This document shows positions 5,396 through 6,347 of a DNA stretch of 6,347 nucleotides, piece after piece. Position 1 is the stretch's first letter; the number at the start of each line of letters is the position of its first letter. Source of the DNA: an uncultured Prevotella sp. (lineage in GTDB: Bacteria > Bacteroidota > Bacteroidia > Bacteroidales > Bacteroidaceae); the NCBI GenBank assembly GCA_905372445.1, contig CAJPPF010000133.1, positions 1 to 6,347 on the forward strand, written 5' to 3'. The position numbers and the translations under genes are program-made. The notes beneath the pieces were generated by a model, which was not told the origin of the DNA, did no database searches, and saw only the letters and a list, made by a program, of their open reading frames with translations.

Positions 5396-6130
5396 TTATT
5401 TATTTCCGTTAATAACGAGGTTTTGTGTGTTGATTTTCCCGGAACCAGCCACATTTTGCTTTACACTTCGGCAATTTCCTCTAAGGCTTATATCGCCTGA
5501 ACCTGCAATAGAAACATTAACATTTCCGCAATTGGTCATGTCCGTACTGATGTCGCCGGAGCCTGCAATAGAGAAAGACACGTTGTCTACATTGTGCATG
5601 CCGAGGTCTACGTCTCCGGAGCCTGCTATCTTGGTAGTCACTTCTTTTGCTATGACTTTCCTTATGTCAATATCTCCACTTCCTGCTATTGATAGGAAAA
5701 GACTTTTGCTCTGCAGGCTATCGCATTTGAAATCGCCGGAGCCTGCCATTTTAAATTCCGAAAGGGTTGGAGCTGTGATAGTGATTGTGTAATTATCTAT
5801 GTTTCTGCCTAATACAATCTTCTTGCCACCCCTTATTCTTTCTTGTGATATGATCAGCCTTCCGCCTTCGGTTCTGATATCGAGATTCTTGAGCGCTGCC
5901 TCTGACGCCTCAGCCTTTACACTGTATTCCTGTCCCTGATGGAAGATTATTTTTCCAGATCCTGCAAGACTTATATTCTGGAAGTCCTTCAGGTCGTAAG
6001 TCTTGGTGATGCGAGGTGTTTTATCACCATCTGCATTTTTTACTGTGATTGTGCATGACGAACATGTCATTGAGATTAGCGTTATTGTTACTATAGCTAT
6101 CTGTTTCATCATTGTATTAACTCTAAACAT
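5396..6130 (-). CDS. GIN-domain (DUF2807) secreted protein, probable lipoprotein
   Basis: This 244-residue exported protein has a signal peptide: KQ at 9-10, the hydrophobic run IAIVTITLISM, then TCSSC. Cys23 or Cys26 is the likely lipidation site, although neither is a textbook lipobox. Mature-region features are YDLKDFQNISLAGSGKIIF (45-63), a spacer, then strands each centred on AGSG. AGSG occurs at 56, 129, 149, 169, 189, 209 and 228; the middle five are spaced exactly 20 residues apart, the pattern of a right-handed beta-helix or solenoid. This is the 'head GIN' domain (DUF2807), common in Bacteroidota cell-surface and periplasmic proteins; its biochemical role is not established. The start at 6130 is preferred over the ATGs at 6112 and 6109 because AAGGAG (6140-6145) stands nine bases before it. 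It is first in the three-gene unit, 24 bases ahead of the membrane protein. Confidence 0.9.
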   Translation of the reverse strand: MFRVNTMMKQIAIVTITLISMTCSSCTITVKNADGDKTPRITKTYDLKDFQNISLAGSGKIIFHQGQEYSVKAEASEAALKNLDIRTEGGRLIISQERIRGGKKIVLGRNIDNYTITITAPTLSEFKMAGSGDFKCDSLQSKSLFLSIAGSGDIDIRKVIAKEVTTKIAGSGDVDLGMHNVDNVSFSIAGSGDISTDMTNCGNVNVSIAGSGDISLRGNCRSVKQNVAGSGKINTQNLVINGNK

Positions 6131-6260
6131 AATTTTTTTCTCCTTATTCTTTTAGTTAAAATCGGTCATTACACCGTGTTACGTTTTTTCTTTAGCTTTC
6201 TGTCTTCTCCATTTTCATTTTTGGCATATGTCACTATCGTTTTCTTCGATTTAGTCTGCT
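6131..6260. other. Divergent intergenic region, no clear promoter box
   Basis: This 130-bp A+T-rich spacer lies between the GIN-domain gene (minus) and the possible plus-strand gene at 6261. It should hold the operon promoter and the YtrA-type operator. I find no good TAnnTTTG box. The only notable element is the palindromic word ACACCGTGT at 6171-6179, which also occurs at 3950-3958 in front of dnaK. Confidence 0.4.
6140..6145 (-). promoter_or_regulatory. Shine-Dalgarno AAGGAG deciding the start of the GIN-domain gene
   Basis: The minus strand reads AAGGAG, then nine bases (GAAAAAAAT type), then the ATG at 6130. It is the best ribosome binding site in the window; most other genes here have A-rich leaders without one. 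Confidence 0.7.
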
Positions 6261-6347
6261 ATGCCTTCAAAAAACACCAATCGATTTGACTCAAAAAAGA
6301 AATACGTTGATAAGGCAAACTTTAATGACCTCTTTGGGTTTAATGTT
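6261..6347 (+). CDS. Start of an unidentified plus-strand protein, cut by window edge
   Basis: An ATG at 6261 follows an in-frame TAG at 6252-6254 and opens 29 codons to the window edge. The translation begins MPSKNTNRFDSKKKYVDKAN and continues NFNDLFGFNV-like to the end. It is basic and polar at first, then turns aromatic and hydrophobic, as in a cytoplasmic leader before a membrane segment or a small domain. I do not recognise a family. It would be transcribed divergently from the GIN-domain operon. There is no Shine-Dalgarno, which is normal for this group, so support rests on the open frame and plausible composition only. Confidence 0.4.
   Translation, partial: MPSKNTNRFDSKKKYVDKANFNDLFGFNV

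Noticed and set aside
5440..5760. 60-bp spaced repeats as a CRISPR array or DNA tandem repeat
   Set aside because: The conserved words are only about 12-16 bases and follow a protein motif within an intact reading frame; the intervening DNA is coding.
5280..5792. Plus-strand open frame with repeated SPEPAI words
   Set aside because: It is the antisense reading of the AGSG repeats of the GIN-domain gene; the minus-strand product has a signal peptide, a domain match and a Shine-Dalgarno.

Overview
The window looks like a piece of a Bacteroidales chromosome, most likely Prevotella-like. The clues are a Bacteroidota-type DnaK, a GIN/DUF2807 lipoprotein beside a YtrA-type GntR regulator, mostly weak Shine-Dalgarno signals, a TAnnTTTG-like promoter box, and an IS30 transposase relic. 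Almost everything reads on the minus strand; the only plus-strand gene candidate is a start cut off by the right edge.

From right to left, in the order of minus-strand transcription: positions 6130 to 4144 hold a compact three-gene unit. It encodes a secreted, probably lipid-anchored GIN-domain protein, a six-helix inner-membrane protein, and a short YtrA-type regulator whose start overlaps the membrane gene. No ATPase gene is in view, so this is either an atypical ABC-2-like locus or a membrane-stress module. A 252-bp gap with two large hairpins separates it from dnaK (3891-1975). The dnaK leader has a sigma-54-like -24/-12 element but no CIRCE element and no standard Bacteroidota promoter that I can see. 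A strong hairpin terminator follows dnaK.

The left 1.9 kb is an A+T-rich patch of decaying accessory genes. An AbiJ-like abortive-infection gene is split by a one-base shift at a G6 tract. Next come a fragment of a cysteine-containing ORF, a broken IS30-family transposase tail and a near-perfect hairpin. After these lies a pseudogene joining a Fic/VbhA-type N-terminus to a winged-helix C-terminus, with a frameshift and a nonsense codon. Last is the intact-looking start of a Bro-N (phage antirepressor-like) protein that runs off the left edge.

I do not see a clearly new biological system. The best leads are the possible on/off switching of the AbiJ-like gene at its G tract, its position right behind the dnaK terminator, the sigma-54-like dnaK promoter, and the ATPase-less GIN/membrane/YtrA operon.
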